Assembly (NCBI GenBank): GCA_002170355.2
Contig: NHET02000115.1
Location: forward strand, 1-13,090
Length of the DNA: 13,090 nucleotides
From: Gammaproteobacteria bacterium TMED92
GTDB taxonomy: Bacteria > Pseudomonadota > Gammaproteobacteria > Pseudomonadales > Azotimanducaceae
Direction of reading: 5' to 3'
Shown here piece by piece: positions 7,602 to 13,090 of this stretch. The first letter of the stretch is position 1. Each line of letters starts with the position of its first letter. The notes under the pieces are model-generated. The model did not search any database. It was not told where the DNA came from and worked only from the letters and a program-made list of their open reading frames with translations. Made by a program: the position numbers and the translations under genes.

Positions 7602-8365
7602 CGCAGATTCTGGCCTCCGCCATCGCAGTACAAGCGCTCACCGGTCAAATACGAATTTTCGTTGCTGACCAAAAAGCGCACGACATTAGCCACATCTTCT
7701 GGTTGGCAAACTCGCCCGAACGGCATGCTTTGATCCAGCGTACGGATATCTTCTACGCCCTGTACCGCGTGGATCAAGCGTTGACCCATGTCGGTATCGA
7801 CCAGACCCGGTGCGACTATATTCACCCGCACGCCGTGTTCTCGCTCTTCTTTTGCCAAGGTGTAAGCCAACGCCTCCATAGCTGTCTTACCCATATTGTA
7901 TGGTGCTCCATTGCCACTCAGAGAACGGGTAGCAACACTCGAGATCATGATAATGTCGCCGCGCTCAAGCTCACGCATTCTAGGTAGCACCAGACTTGCT
8001 AGGTAGTGTGGTCCAAAAGCATGGGTCGCCACGACGCGACGCATTTCTGCAGGATCAGTATCCACAACACTTTGCCCACGACTGGCGATGCCTGCGTTAT
8101 TGACCAAGATACCAATTGGCCCGTGATCCGCTTCAATCGCCGCCACCATCTCGGCGTTTTGCTCGTAGTCATCTACTGACGCCGCATAAGCCTGAGCCTT
8201 GCCACCGTCAGCAATAATCTCCGCCACCGTTGCCGCCGCCGCTTCTTCGTCGCGGCGATAATTAACTGCAACCGTTGCCCCAGCCTCGGCCAAAGATAGC
8301 GCGATGCCCTTGCCGACTCCACGGCCACCACCGGTCACCAACGCTACTCGTCCAGCTAAACTCAT
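7598..8365 (-). CDS. Short-chain dehydrogenase/reductase, FabG-like
   Basis: This 255-residue NAD(P)-dependent oxidoreductase has a Rossmann fold. The cofactor motif TGGGRGVG is at 11-18, NNAG at 89-92, the catalytic serine is S142 or S143, and the YxxxK pair is Y156/K160. A YLTGERLYCDGG ending is typical of 3-oxoacyl-ACP/CoA reductase-like SDRs. N35 and R37-R38 after the second beta strand suggest NADP(H) preference (inference). The usual tetrad asparagine before the AFGP segment appears to be replaced by H115. The start is ATG 8365 with a good GGGGAGAG site upstream. The gene lies 39 bp after the isomerase gene on the same strand, so the two are likely cotranscribed. It may reduce or oxidise a 3-keto/3-hydroxyacyl-CoA in beta-oxidation or a related path. 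Its stop overlaps that of the convergent cytochrome gene, leaving no intergenic terminator. Confidence 0.9.
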   Translation of the reverse strand: MSLAGRVALVTGGGRGVGKGIALSLAEAGATVAVNYRRDEEAAAATVAEIIADGGKAQAYAASVDDYEQNAEMVAAIEADHGPIGILVNNAGIASRGQSVVDTDPAEMRRVVATHAFGPHYLASLVLPRMRELERGDIIMISSVATRSLSGNGAPYNMGKTAMEALAYTLAKEEREHGVRVNIVAPGLVDTDMGQRLIHAVQGVEDIRTLDQSMPFGRVCQPEDVANVVRFLVSNENSYLTGERLYCDGGGQNLR

Positions 8366-8404
8366 ACTCTCTCTCCCCGCTCGTTAATCGTCGTAGTCAG
8401 CCGC

Positions 8405-9187
8405 TTATTCGCCGGTAAACGCAGCGTCACGTTTTTGTAAGAACGCGCTTACGCCTTCACGGAAATCCGTAGTGCGCCCGGCCTCATTTTGTAGCTGCGC
8501 TTCCAGCTCAAGCTGTTGCTCGTAACTGTTACCCCAGCTTTGCCAATAAGCTTTACGAATCAACGCCAGCGAGCGCGGTCCATTCGCAAGCTTTTGTGCC
8601 ACCTCCATAGCGCCCGACTCCAGTGCATCGCCGTCGTCAAATAGCCGATTCACCAAACCCCACTGTTGGGCCGTTTCCGCCGGTAGGCGTTCTGCCAGCA
8701 ACGACAGTTCCATCGCGCGACCCCAGCCAACCAAGCGCGGCAACAAATAAGTTGCACCACCGTCAGGAATTAGCCCGATGCGGGCAAAGGCCTGTAAGAA
8801 ATAGGCTTGTTTGGACGCACAAACGATATCGCCCATCATGGCAAAACTCATACCCACACCCGCAGCCGCGCCATTTACCGCCGTAACCATCGGCATTTCT
8901 AAGCCGCGCAATTCGAACATCAGCGGATGGTAGCCATGGCGCAAAGAACCACCTGCCTCTTTCGGCCCTTGGCTCTTTTCATCGTCCTGTAAATTGGCGC
9001 CCGCACAGAACGCGCGTCCATTGCCGCCGAGTAACAGACAGCGAATATCAGTTCCACGGGACTTAATTTCACCAATGGCCTCACCAAAATCTCGCAGCAT
9101 TTGGCCGCCCACGGCATTCATTACCTCTGGGTGATCAAACTTTAGAACAGCGACCCGATCAACGAACTCCAGTTGCATGCGTTGCAT
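8405..9187 (-). CDS. Enoyl-CoA hydratase/isomerase family protein, PaaG-like
   Basis: This 260-residue crotonase-fold enzyme has the oxyanion-hole segments AFCAGANL (59-66) and NGAAAGVG (105-112). The two glutamates used by classical enoyl-CoA hydratases are missing: S114 and F134 occupy those positions by eye alignment. D142 in IGLIPDGG matches the catalytic aspartate of PaaG-type isomerases, which shift double bonds or ring-expand epoxyphenylacetyl-CoA. An acyl-CoA isomerase is therefore more likely than a hydratase. The reading frame is open further upstream, to 9412, but ATG 9187 is chosen because AGGGGGAAATT lies directly before it, family homology begins there, and the extension would run over the divergent gene. 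A second ATG three codons in is possible. The gene is the first of a probable two-gene operon with the SDR at 7598-8365. It is divergent from a second SDR gene across a 133-bp control region. Confidence 0.9.
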   Translation of the reverse strand: MQRMQLEFVDRVAVLKFDHPEVMNAVGGQMLRDFGEAIGEIKSRGTDIRCLLLGGNGRAFCAGANLQDDEKSQGPKEAGGSLRHGYHPLMFELRGLEMPMVTAVNGAAAGVGMSFAMMGDIVCASKQAYFLQAFARIGLIPDGGATYLLPRLVGWGRAMELSLLAERLPAETAQQWGLVNRLFDDGDALESGAMEVAQKLANGPRSLALIRKAYWQSWGNSYEQQLELEAQLQNEAGRTTDFREGVSAFLQKRDAAFTGE

Positions 9188-9224
9188 AATTTCCCCCTTT
9201 GTTAACCCGCAAAGATTAACCCAA

Positions 9225-9254
9225 AGTATTCTGTACAGCCATGTAAGGTGCCAA
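9225..9254 (-). promoter_or_regulatory. Candidate promoter of the isomerase-SDR operon with palindrome in the spacer
   Basis: Read on the minus strand, TTGGCA (9254-9249) and AATACT (9230-9225) form -35/-10-like boxes 18 bp apart, with transcription directed at the ATG at 9187. A perfect 8-bp palindrome, CTGTACAG (9231-9238), sits beside the -10 box inside the spacer, where a regulator could act. Two direct TTAACCC copies (9202-9208, 9216-9222) lie between the -10 box and the start codon. All these are visible; their use is inference. Confidence 0.35.
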
Positions 9255-9320
9255 TCCCGCCGACGCGCTAGCGAGGCCGCAGGCGGTAGCCTAAACTGCA
9301 AGAAAATTTGGGAGCTTCGC

Positions 9321-10196
9321 ATGCAAGAATTTAGTGGTAGAACTGCGGTAATCACCGGCGGCGCAAGTGGCATTGGCCTGGGGCTCGCAGAACACTGCGC
9401 ACAATTAGGCATGAACGTAGTGCTGGGCGATATTCAAAAAGACGCTCTGGATCAAGCCGTCGAAACAGTGGAAAGGCGTCAAGCCGACGTTATTGGTGTG
9501 GTCACCGACACCATGATGAAAAGCTCCGTGCAGAATCTTTTGGCCGAGGCAACCGCAGCTTTTGGCAATGTGCATTTGGTTTTCAACAATGCCGGCGTGG
9601 CCGCCGGCAATAGTGCCGGCAAAGCAGTATGGGAGGCCCCCGACGACGACTGGCAGTGGGTCATGGGGGTGAACTTTTACGGCGTTTTGTATGGTGTGCA
9701 AACCTTTATCCCGCATATGCTCGCCCACGGCGAAGAGAGTTATGTTGTGAACACCGCCTCGTTGGCGGCAGTGATGCCCATGGGCGGTTCCTACGGCGTG
9801 AGTAAGCACGGCGTACTAGCTCTCACCGAAGGGATCCAGTCTGATCTCGAACAACGCGACGCCAACGTTCGAGCCGGCGTGCTTTGCCCCGGCTTTGTCG
9901 ACACGCAAATATTCGCCGCAGAGCGTAATCGTCCTGGAGCTGATCAGCCTCACATTGACTCGGACGATCCGCAATTCGAAATAGCCAAGGCCATGTTGGC
10001 TAACGGCAAAAGTCCGGAAGAAATTGCGGCCTATGTTTTCGACGCCATGGCTGCCGAGCAGTTTTATATGCTGCCGCATCCTGCTTGGGATGAGTTCGTA
10101 CGTTCTCGCACAGAGCAGATCCTCGCACGCCAGGGCGTTGCCACAATGGACATGATGGCCATGCTCGAACGATCGGCCAAAGGCGAACAATTTTGA
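9321..10196 (+). CDS. Short-chain dehydrogenase/reductase (NAD-type classical SDR)
   Basis: This 291-residue oxidoreductase has an intact classical SDR core: TGGASGIG (12-19), D37 after the second strand favouring NAD(H), NNAG (89-92), N118, S147, Y158 and K162. The tail after about residue 190 is longer than in FabG-type enzymes and continues to a C-terminal helical stretch rich in methionine. This form is common among SDRs found beside acyl-CoA or sterol/alcohol catabolism genes. The substrate is not readable from the sequence. The frame is open further upstream, to 9177, but ATG 9321 is chosen because GGGAG lies 7 nt before it and the SDR fold begins within a few residues. The gene is divergent from the isomerase gene. 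The metal-regulated promoter of the next gene begins 3 nt after its stop, so the two neighbours are probably controlled separately. Confidence 0.92.
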   Translation: MQEFSGRTAVITGGASGIGLGLAEHCAQLGMNVVLGDIQKDALDQAVETVERRQADVIGVVTDTMMKSSVQNLLAEATAAFGNVHLVFNNAGVAAGNSAGKAVWEAPDDDWQWVMGVNFYGVLYGVQTFIPHMLAHGEESYVVNTASLAAVMPMGGSYGVSKHGVLALTEGIQSDLEQRDANVRAGVLCPGFVDTQIFAAERNRPGADQPHIDSDDPQFEIAKAMLANGKSPEEIAAYVFDAMAAEQFYMLPHPAWDEFVRSRTEQILARQGVATMDMMAMLERSAKGEQF

Positions 10197-10198
10197 TC

Positions 10199-10230
10199 TT
10201 GACCCTAGAGCTAACTCTAGGCCGTAGGCT
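10199..10230 (+). promoter_or_regulatory. MerR-family-type metal-responsive promoter/operator of the CDF gene
   Basis: A -35 box TTGACC (10199-10204) and a -10-like TAGGCT (10225-10230) are 20 bp apart, longer than the normal 17. A perfect inverted repeat, CCTAGAG-CTAA-CTCTAGG (10204-10221), fills the spacer. This is the architecture used by MerR-family sensors (ZntR, CadR, PbrR), which untwist an over-long spacer when metal binds. The -35/palindrome joint resembles CadR/PbrR operators, which have the form TTGACCCTATAG. The CDF transporter start codon is 31 nt downstream of the -10 box. No merR-type gene is in the window. Confidence 0.78.
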
Positions 10231-10261
10231 GTTGGTTAACCGTTGCTAAGAACCGCTGCAA

Positions 10262-11149
10262 ATGTCTGAACACACACATGATCACAGCCATCATCACGGC
10301 AATACTGATGTCGTAATGTTACGCCGCGCATTTTTGCTCACTACCGTATTCTTGATGGTCGAGCTGATTGCCGGGCTGTGGACCAACGCACTGGTGCTGA
10401 TCGCCGATGCCGGTCATATGCTGTTGGATTCGGTTGCTCTCGGGTTAGCTTGGTGGGCCGCGCATGTGTCTGCTCGAGACCAAGACGAAAGACTTTCTTA
10501 TGGCTACCACCGGTTTCAGGTATTGGCTGCGTTTATTAACGGCCTTACCTTAGCGGCGTTAGTGGTATGGATCGCTGTTGAAGCCAGCAGCCGTTTGCTG
10601 CAACCAGAACCTATGATTCCGCTGCCCGCGCTCGCCGTCGCCTGCCTTGGGTTCGTGGTTAACATAATTGCCTATCGTTGGCTGCACAGCGGCAGCGACA
10701 ATACCAATATGCGCAGCGCAGCCCTGCATGTGTTGGGTGATCTAATGGGTTCCGCCGCAGCCATCGCGGCGGCCTTGGCCGTATATTTATTTGACTGGCT
10801 GTACGCCGACCCAGTGCTGACGCTGCTAATTGTTGCCATCTTAGGTCGCGGTGCTTACCGAATATTGCAAGAGTCGACCCACATTTTGTTGGAAGGCGTG
10901 CCTCAGGGTTTAGATCTGAACGAAATCAAAAGTGGCCTTACCAACCAAGTTGAGGGCGTGGTGCAGATTCACCATGTACACGCGTGGGGACTTACCGCTG
11001 AAAAACCGCTATTGACCCTGCATGCGCTGGTGCAGGAAGGTGTTGGAATACAGCAGGTTGTAACCGACATTAAGCGCGTGTTGCGCGACAGCTATCGAAT
11101 CGAACACTCCACCATTCAGGTGGAGGTGGGACCCTGCCCTGACGACTAA
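10262..11149 (+). CDS. Cation diffusion facilitator (CzcD/ZitB-like) zinc/cadmium efflux protein
   Basis: This 295-residue inner-membrane antiporter exports divalent metal, probably zinc and possibly cadmium or cobalt, in exchange for protons. The N-terminus is histidine-rich (six His in residues 4-12). About six transmembrane segments follow within residues 22-200. The transport site is the His-Asp/His-Asp pattern of the zinc-type CDFs: H52 and D56 in ADAGHMLLD, and H156 and D160 in HVLGD. The C-terminal cytoplasmic domain (about 210-290) has the HHVHAWGL segment typical of the CDF dimerisation/metal-sensing domain. The length is usual for the CzcD/ZitB group. ATG 10262 is preceded by only a weak ribosome-binding site. 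A MerR-type promoter directly upstream supports metal-induced expression. The stop abuts the stop of the convergent phosphotransferase gene. The exact metal cannot be fixed by sequence alone. Confidence 0.94.
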   Translation: MSEHTHDHSHHHGNTDVVMLRRAFLLTTVFLMVELIAGLWTNALVLIADAGHMLLDSVALGLAWWAAHVSARDQDERLSYGYHRFQVLAAFINGLTLAALVVWIAVEASSRLLQPEPMIPLPALAVACLGFVVNIIAYRWLHSGSDNTNMRSAALHVLGDLMGSAAAIAAALAVYLFDWLYADPVLTLLIVAILGRGAYRILQESTHILLEGVPQGLDLNEIKSGLTNQVEGVVQIHHVHAWGLTAEKPLLTLHALVQEGVGIQQVVTDIKRVLRDSYRIEHSTIQVEVGPCPDD

Positions 11150-12145
11150 CTAAGCCAAAAGGTTGAGTGCGCGCTCCACTAGCGGCTGCATTGACAACGC
11201 TGTCGTTTCCCATGTTTCGTCAACGCGTTTGCCGCGCCGATGCAAACTCAAATTCAAACCGCTGATGATCGCGAATTTGTACGCGGCTAAAGCCCGGTAC
11301 CAATTAATGTCCGGCAGTTCTCCAGCGTAGGCTTGAGCGTATAAATCAACAAGGATATCCGGGGTCAAAAAATGCGGCCGCGGCGCGGTGCGGTCCCATG
11401 CTAACGGATCGCTAAAAGTGCAGATCCATCCCAAGTCGTTGAGCGTTGCGCCTATGCCGGTGAGCTCCCAGTCGATCAAGGCGGCCAATTGCGCATCTGC
11501 TGTTGCGAACAGGTTCGCAGTTTGGAAGTCGCCGTGAAAAATACCTACCGGCGCATTTGCTGGAATGGTGTCCAACAACCGTTGACGCACCTCTGGTACC
11601 GCCGCCAAACGCTGCGGTTCTGCCGCTTTTTCGTAAAACCTGTCCCACCGCACCACGTCATCGGCAAATGGCACCGGGTCTCCTAAGTAACTTACTTGAG
11701 CCGTATCTACCTGATGCACCTTCGCAAGCGCGGACATTGCTTGGCGACCGAACTCAAGCAACTGCGCGTCAGTCAATGACGAACCCCAATCCTCTGGTCC
11801 TAGGCGTAAGACATCGCCCTGTAACCATGGCACCACAAAGTAGGGGCATCCGAACCACTCTAAATCATCACCAGACCAACGCACCGAACAATGAGGTACA
11901 TCGGTGCCATCCAGCGCATTCAGCACCGCCACTTGGCGCAACACATCAGCGGTGCCGACCCAATTTACATTCGGCGGCGGCAGACGAATAAACCAAGCGT
12001 CTTCGCCTTGGTCATGCGCCACCTTGAATCCATAAGCGAACCCAGCATGCCCAGGCATCGTTATGACCTCAGTAATCTTGACTGAACCGCGATAACGCGC
12101 CTGACAGAACGGCAGCAATCTTTGCTCTAACTCAGAAAGTTCCAT
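11150..12145 (-). CDS. APH-fold phosphotransferase (ACAD10/LvaA-like candidate acyl-CoA kinase)
   Basis: This 331-residue protein has the aminoglycoside-phosphotransferase/choline-kinase fold. The catalytic loop is HGDFQTAN (204-211), with D206 the presumed base and N211 a metal ligand. The metal-binding aspartate is D225 in LIDWE. The beta-strand position that usually carries the ATP-anchoring lysine reads WFIRLPPP, with R54. That RxPP form is common in family members linked to acyl-CoA metabolism, including the kinase part of ACAD10/11. ATG 12145 has a strong GGGGAGGG site. The gene lies 27 bp after the acyl-CoA ligase on the same strand, so the two are likely cotranscribed. That context favours phosphorylation of a hydroxyacyl-CoA or related metabolite over antibiotic resistance. 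No acyl-CoA dehydrogenase partner lies inside the window. Confidence 0.85.
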   Translation of the reverse strand: MELSELEQRLLPFCQARYRGSVKITEVITMPGHAGFAYGFKVAHDQGEDAWFIRLPPPNVNWVGTADVLRQVAVLNALDGTDVPHCSVRWSGDDLEWFGCPYFVVPWLQGDVLRLGPEDWGSSLTDAQLLEFGRQAMSALAKVHQVDTAQVSYLGDPVPFADDVVRWDRFYEKAAEPQRLAAVPEVRQRLLDTIPANAPVGIFHGDFQTANLFATADAQLAALIDWELTGIGATLNDLGWICTFSDPLAWDRTAPRPHFLTPDILVDLYAQAYAGELPDINWYRALAAYKFAIISGLNLSLHRRGKRVDETWETTALSMQPLVERALNLLA

Positions 12146-12172
12146 GCACCCTCCCCTTGCAGCATCTAACCA

Positions 12173-13090
12173 CTAGGTCGGCGCGGCATCCGGAAACTGC
12201 TCACGTAACACGCGCTTCAAGATCTTGCCGCTTGGGTTACGCGGAATTTGCTCGACGAAAATCACAGATTGCGGTTGTTTGAACCGCGCCAACTTGCCGT
12301 TGCAGTAGTCTAAGACGTCGTTTTCGGTCAGCGCATCGTCGGTTTTTACCACTATGGCTAGCGGCGACTCCCCCCATCGCGCACTCTCTTGGCCGATCAC
12401 CGCAGCCTCGGAGATACTTGGGTGGGCGCCTAAAACACCCTCTATCTCAGCAGGGTAGACGTTTTCGCCACCGGAAATGATCATGTCCTTGATACGATCC
12501 TGAATGAATACGAAACCTTGTTCGTCCATGGTGGCCACATCACCAGTGTGCAACCACCCGTTAACGATGGTTTCTGCGGTCGCTTCGGGGCGATTCCAGT
12601 ATTCGGTCATAATATGCTCGCCACGCACCAGCACCTCGCCAGCTTCGCCAGGCGCACAAGTCGCGCCCTCGTTATCGACAATTTTTACCTCAGTGTGGAA
12701 AAACGCTTTACCGGTGGACTCTGGCTTAATCAGCGAACTTTTCGCATCCATTAAACAGGCCGGCCCGCAGGTCTCGGTCAGACCGTATACCTGCAACAAT
12801 TCAATGCCCATTTCGCTGTAGGTCTTGGTGAGCGCAGGCGGCACCGGCGCAGCGCCGGTCATCATCCAACGCAGGGTGGAGCGATCGAAATTTTCGAAAT
12901 TAGGTACCTGTAGCATGAAGTTCAGCATCGCTGGAACACACAACGCGCTGGTGACTTTTTCCCGCTCGATAATCTGCCAGGCAGCGACCGGGTCAAAACT
13001 GCGCATTACGATAGAGGTTGCACCTTTGTAAACGTTTACCGCAAGCGGCGTTAGTGCGCCGACATGGAACATCGGCAAACACGCGAGGTA
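12173..13090 (-). CDS. Acyl-CoA synthetase (AMP-binding family), partial: N-terminus beyond window
   Basis: The C-terminal 305 or so residues of an AMP-forming acyl-CoA ligase, which activates a carboxylic acid with ATP and CoA. The frame stays open through the right window edge, where it reads YLACLPMFHVGAL, an internal motif of the family, so about 200 N-terminal residues including the P-loop are missing. Counting from the Leu at 13076-13078 as 1, visible motifs are YGLTE (98-102), GWLHTGD (174-180), RIKDMI (195-200), GGENVYP (203-209) and the C-terminal catalytic lysine K285 in NPSGKILKR. All look intact. The pattern fits medium/long-chain or aryl/steroid side-chain ligases; the substrate cannot be read. 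It is the upstream member of a probable operon with the APH-fold kinase, which starts 27 bp after its stop. Confidence 0.93.
   Translation of the reverse strand, partial: YLACLPMFHVGALTPLAVNVYKGATSIVMRSFDPVAAWQIIEREKVTSALCVPAMLNFMLQVPNFENFDRSTLRWMMTGAAPVPPALTKTYSEMGIELLQVYGLTETCGPACLMDAKSSLIKPESTGKAFFHTEVKIVDNEGATCAPGEAGEVLVRGEHIMTEYWNRPEATAETIVNGWLHTGDVATMDEQGFVFIQDRIKDMIISGGENVYPAEIEGVLGAHPSISEAAVIGQESARWGESPLAIVVKTDDALTENDVLDYCNGKLARFKQPQSVIFVEQIPRNPSGKILKRVLREQFPDAAPT

Noticed and set aside
9177..9320. N-terminal extension of the second SDR frame back to 9177
   Set aside because: The SDR fold starts just after ATG 9321, which has GGGAG upstream; the extension covers the divergent control region and the other gene's start.
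9188..9412. N-terminal extension of the enoyl-CoA isomerase frame up to 9412
   Set aside because: Homology and a strong Shine-Dalgarno sequence both mark ATG 9187. The extra 75 residues show no recognisable domain and overlap the divergent SDR gene.
10204..10221. Intrinsic terminator of the second SDR gene
   Set aside because: The inverted repeat has no following T run, and it sits exactly between -35 and -10 boxes, so an operator explains it better.
11503..11991. 162-residue plus-strand open frame opposite the APH-fold kinase
   Set aside because: It lies wholly antisense to a gene with intact HGDxxxxN and DWE motifs, and its composition is typical of a shadow frame.
11150..12145. Aminoglycoside resistance gene
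   Set aside because: Only the general APH fold is shared; the R-x-P-P strand and the acyl-CoA ligase neighbour point to metabolite phosphorylation.
13076..13078. TTG at 13078 as the start of the acyl-CoA ligase
   Set aside because: The residue lies inside the internal PMFHVGAL motif and the frame continues to the window edge, so the gene is simply cut off.

Overview
The window looks like chromosomal DNA of a gammaproteobacterium, possibly a marine, lipid-using type. That is inferred from gene content (full-length Lhr helicase, several CoA-linked catabolic genes, a metal-efflux gene) and moderate-to-high GC. No rRNA or phylogenetic marker is present, so the taxon is tentative. No IS element, phage gene, CRISPR array, tRNA or toxin-antitoxin locus was found.

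Layout. (1) 1-156: tandem array of a roughly 41-bp intergenic repeat, each copy carrying a short palindrome; it is cut by the left window edge. (2) 222-1790, minus strand: a small four-helix membrane protein followed after 3 bp by an acetyl-CoA hydrolase/CoA-transferase family enzyme. (3) 1888-7601, plus strand: the large helicase gene lhr, a histone-deacetylase-fold amidohydrolase and, overlapping it by 4 bp, a small exported cytochrome c. (4) 7598-9187, minus strand: a PaaG-like enoyl-CoA hydratase/isomerase followed by a short-chain dehydrogenase (SDR); this pair converges on the cytochrome gene with overlapping stop codons. (5) 9321-11149, plus strand: a second SDR, then a cation diffusion facilitator (CDF) metal exporter with its own MerR-type promoter. 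(6) 11150-13090, minus strand: a partial acyl-CoA ligase (its N-terminus lies beyond the right edge) followed by an APH-fold phosphotransferase; this pair converges on the CDF gene with no gap.

Working together. The CoA-transferase, the isomerase, the two SDRs, the acyl-CoA ligase and the APH-fold kinase fit activation and oxidation of fatty, hydroxy or ring-derived acids. The ligase-kinase pair is reminiscent of 4-hydroxyacyl-CoA catabolism (ACAD10/11, LvaA), but the substrate cannot be read from sequence. lhr is a nucleic-acid repair gene, and the CDF gene handles divalent metals independently.

The strongest non-coding signal is the promoter at 10199-10230: a -35 and -10 box 20 bp apart with a perfect inverted repeat between them, the architecture used by MerR-family metal sensors. 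No merR-type gene lies in the window, so its regulator must act from elsewhere. I saw no convincing undescribed multi-gene system. The more unusual items are the 41-bp palindromic repeats, the deacetylase/cytochrome pair, and the active-site substitutions in the first SDR and the isomerase.
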